DNA of 64,000 bases from assembly GCA_022885665.1 (NCBI GenBank), contig JAGQDJ010000101.1, positions 248,001 through 312,000 of the forward strand, in the 5' to 3' direction. The DNA comes from Triops longicaudatus (Eukaryota; Arthropoda; Branchiopoda; Notostraca; Triopsidae). The translations under genes and the position numbers were made by a program. A model generated the notes under the pieces. That model saw nothing but the letters and a program-made list of their open reading frames with translations. It did no database searches and was not told the DNA's origin. This document shows positions 63,036-64,000 of this stretch, one piece after another. Each line of letters begins with the position of its first letter. Position 1 is the first letter of the stretch.

Positions 63036-63902
63036 CAGTGCTACTCCGTTGAAAAAATGAATTGTATAGCGAACAACCTGTACAACGAACTCGCGCGAGG
63101 GCGAAAGAATGACTTGCACAACGAATTCTACCTTTTGCAACGAACCGCTAAGGTTGAGAAAAAAGTTTGAAAAAATTGGCGGTTACGTTTCCCAGTCTGC
63201 ACGCATGCATTACGAATGAGAACTTGGCTTCCCAACCAGTCAGTTGCTGAGAAATTGCCTATTTCTACATCTCTGTTTGATTACCTAGTTTCAGTTAATT
63301 TTTTCGATTATATGGTGATGCTTAATTGGCAACAGAGAATTCTGGTAATACGAACAGAAAGAGATTTCTTCTGACGAAGAGGTGGAAGAGCGCACTCTTT
63401 CACCTACTCCTACCGCATCCGGAAACAAATTTATTACGAAATAAAAAGGAATTCAAGCCCAAGCAAAAATGTGGCATCCAATCGTGTGGAAACAAACATT
63501 TGCTCAGATACATTCAACGACGATGTCGTGCACTTCTTCAAAACCGTACTTAAAACGAGACTATAAGCAAGCCACATTAGACGGGTTCTTCCAATGATTG
63601 CCGGTCACGAAAGCTGATACGTAAGAAGCAAAAAGACAAGATTTATGTAAACTAGAGAGTTCTCGAGAGCCACTGATTGAGCAAAACTGATTTAATGTAT
63701 GTGTAAAATTCGATTGTCAGTATATTTGTAGTATTTTTTCCGATTCTTTGCATCAACTTTCCCAGGTTACGGTCCGGGATCAGGAACGGATTAAAATTAT
63801 TTCCATTGAATTTTATGGGAAATAGCGTTTATTAGAACGAACGCTTCTTACACCGAGCGCCGTCCCAGGAACGGATTAGGTTCGTTAAGCAGGGAACTAC
63901 TG
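63036..63902. mobile_element. Tigger/pogo-like element 3 with decayed transposase remnant
   Basis: 867 bp with ends CAGTGCTACTCCGTTG and (reverse of the right end) CAGTAGTTCCCTGCTTAACG, flanked by TA at 63034-35 and 63903-04. The ends and outer parts match element 2 (54091-54567). The middle, absent from element 2, holds short plus-strand frames: one reads EISSDEEVEERTLSPTPTAS (about 63360-63420), another has SDTFNDDVVHFFKTVLK (about 63510-63552). An acidic Ser-rich stretch and then a helical tail is the usual end of Tigger/pogo transposases. The frames are broken and nothing is intact. Confidence 0.72.
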
Positions 63903-64000
63903 TACCACCTTTCATAAAGAGATTGAATGAACAGCTGTTGGATGATTGCTTTGCTTAATTGAAAAGCAGAACCAGTTGCTGTCAAAACGCGACTTGACTG
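63903..64000. other. Right-edge non-coding stretch
   Basis: 98 bp beyond element 3. No feature seen. Confidence 0.4.

Overview
This window is nuclear DNA of an animal. The genes are split by spliceosomal introns, most of them 58-110 bp, and the non-coding DNA is AT-rich. The gene set is metazoan: an otopetrin proton channel, a CYP4-clan P450, an SLC7 cationic amino-acid transporter, a tamalin-type PDZ scaffold, a FAM117/GLCCI1 protein, IFT74, a DNAJB6-type chaperone and ZNF330/NOA36. A protostome invertebrate, perhaps an arthropod with short introns, fits best, but the phylum cannot be fixed from the sequence. All exon boundaries below were assigned by hand from GT/AG sites and checked for phase: in every multi-exon model the exon lengths sum to an open frame.

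Layout. 0.4-10.1 kb (-): a large unrecognised scaffold-like protein rich in Tyr-acidic motifs, possibly running off the left edge. 13.6-18.8 kb (-): a cationic amino-acid transporter with two competing terminal exons in the same phase, one giving a normal 599-aa protein and one a 971-aa protein with a tail of about 430 residues. 21.6-24.2 kb (+): IFT74 with a consensus RFX X-box about 120 bp upstream. 24.4-32.5 kb (-): tamalin-like, CYP4-like P450 and FAM117/GLCCI1-like genes, head to tail with gaps of 254 and 477 bp. 34.9-38.4 kb (-): a DNAJB6-like gene and, just upstream, a small basic/acidic protein gene that could be spliced in frame to it. 44.1-44.9 kb (+): a small secreted EGF-domain protein. 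45.4-49.7 kb (-): an otopetrin with a long N-terminal extension. 58.8-61.4 kb (-): ZNF330, lacking its 5' end within the window.

The remaining DNA is intergenic. 38.4-44.1 kb and 49.8-58.8 kb are the largest gaps. They hold small non-autonomous DNA transposons with TA target duplications and Tigger/pogo-like ends (two abut exactly at 53.45-54.57 kb), some foldback sequences and simple repeats. No rRNA, tRNA or CRISPR was found. The genes have no evident common pathway; the window reads as ordinary animal chromosome. Its most unusual features are the two-tailed transporter, the Tyr-motif scaffold, the possible DnaJ fusion and the abutting transposons.
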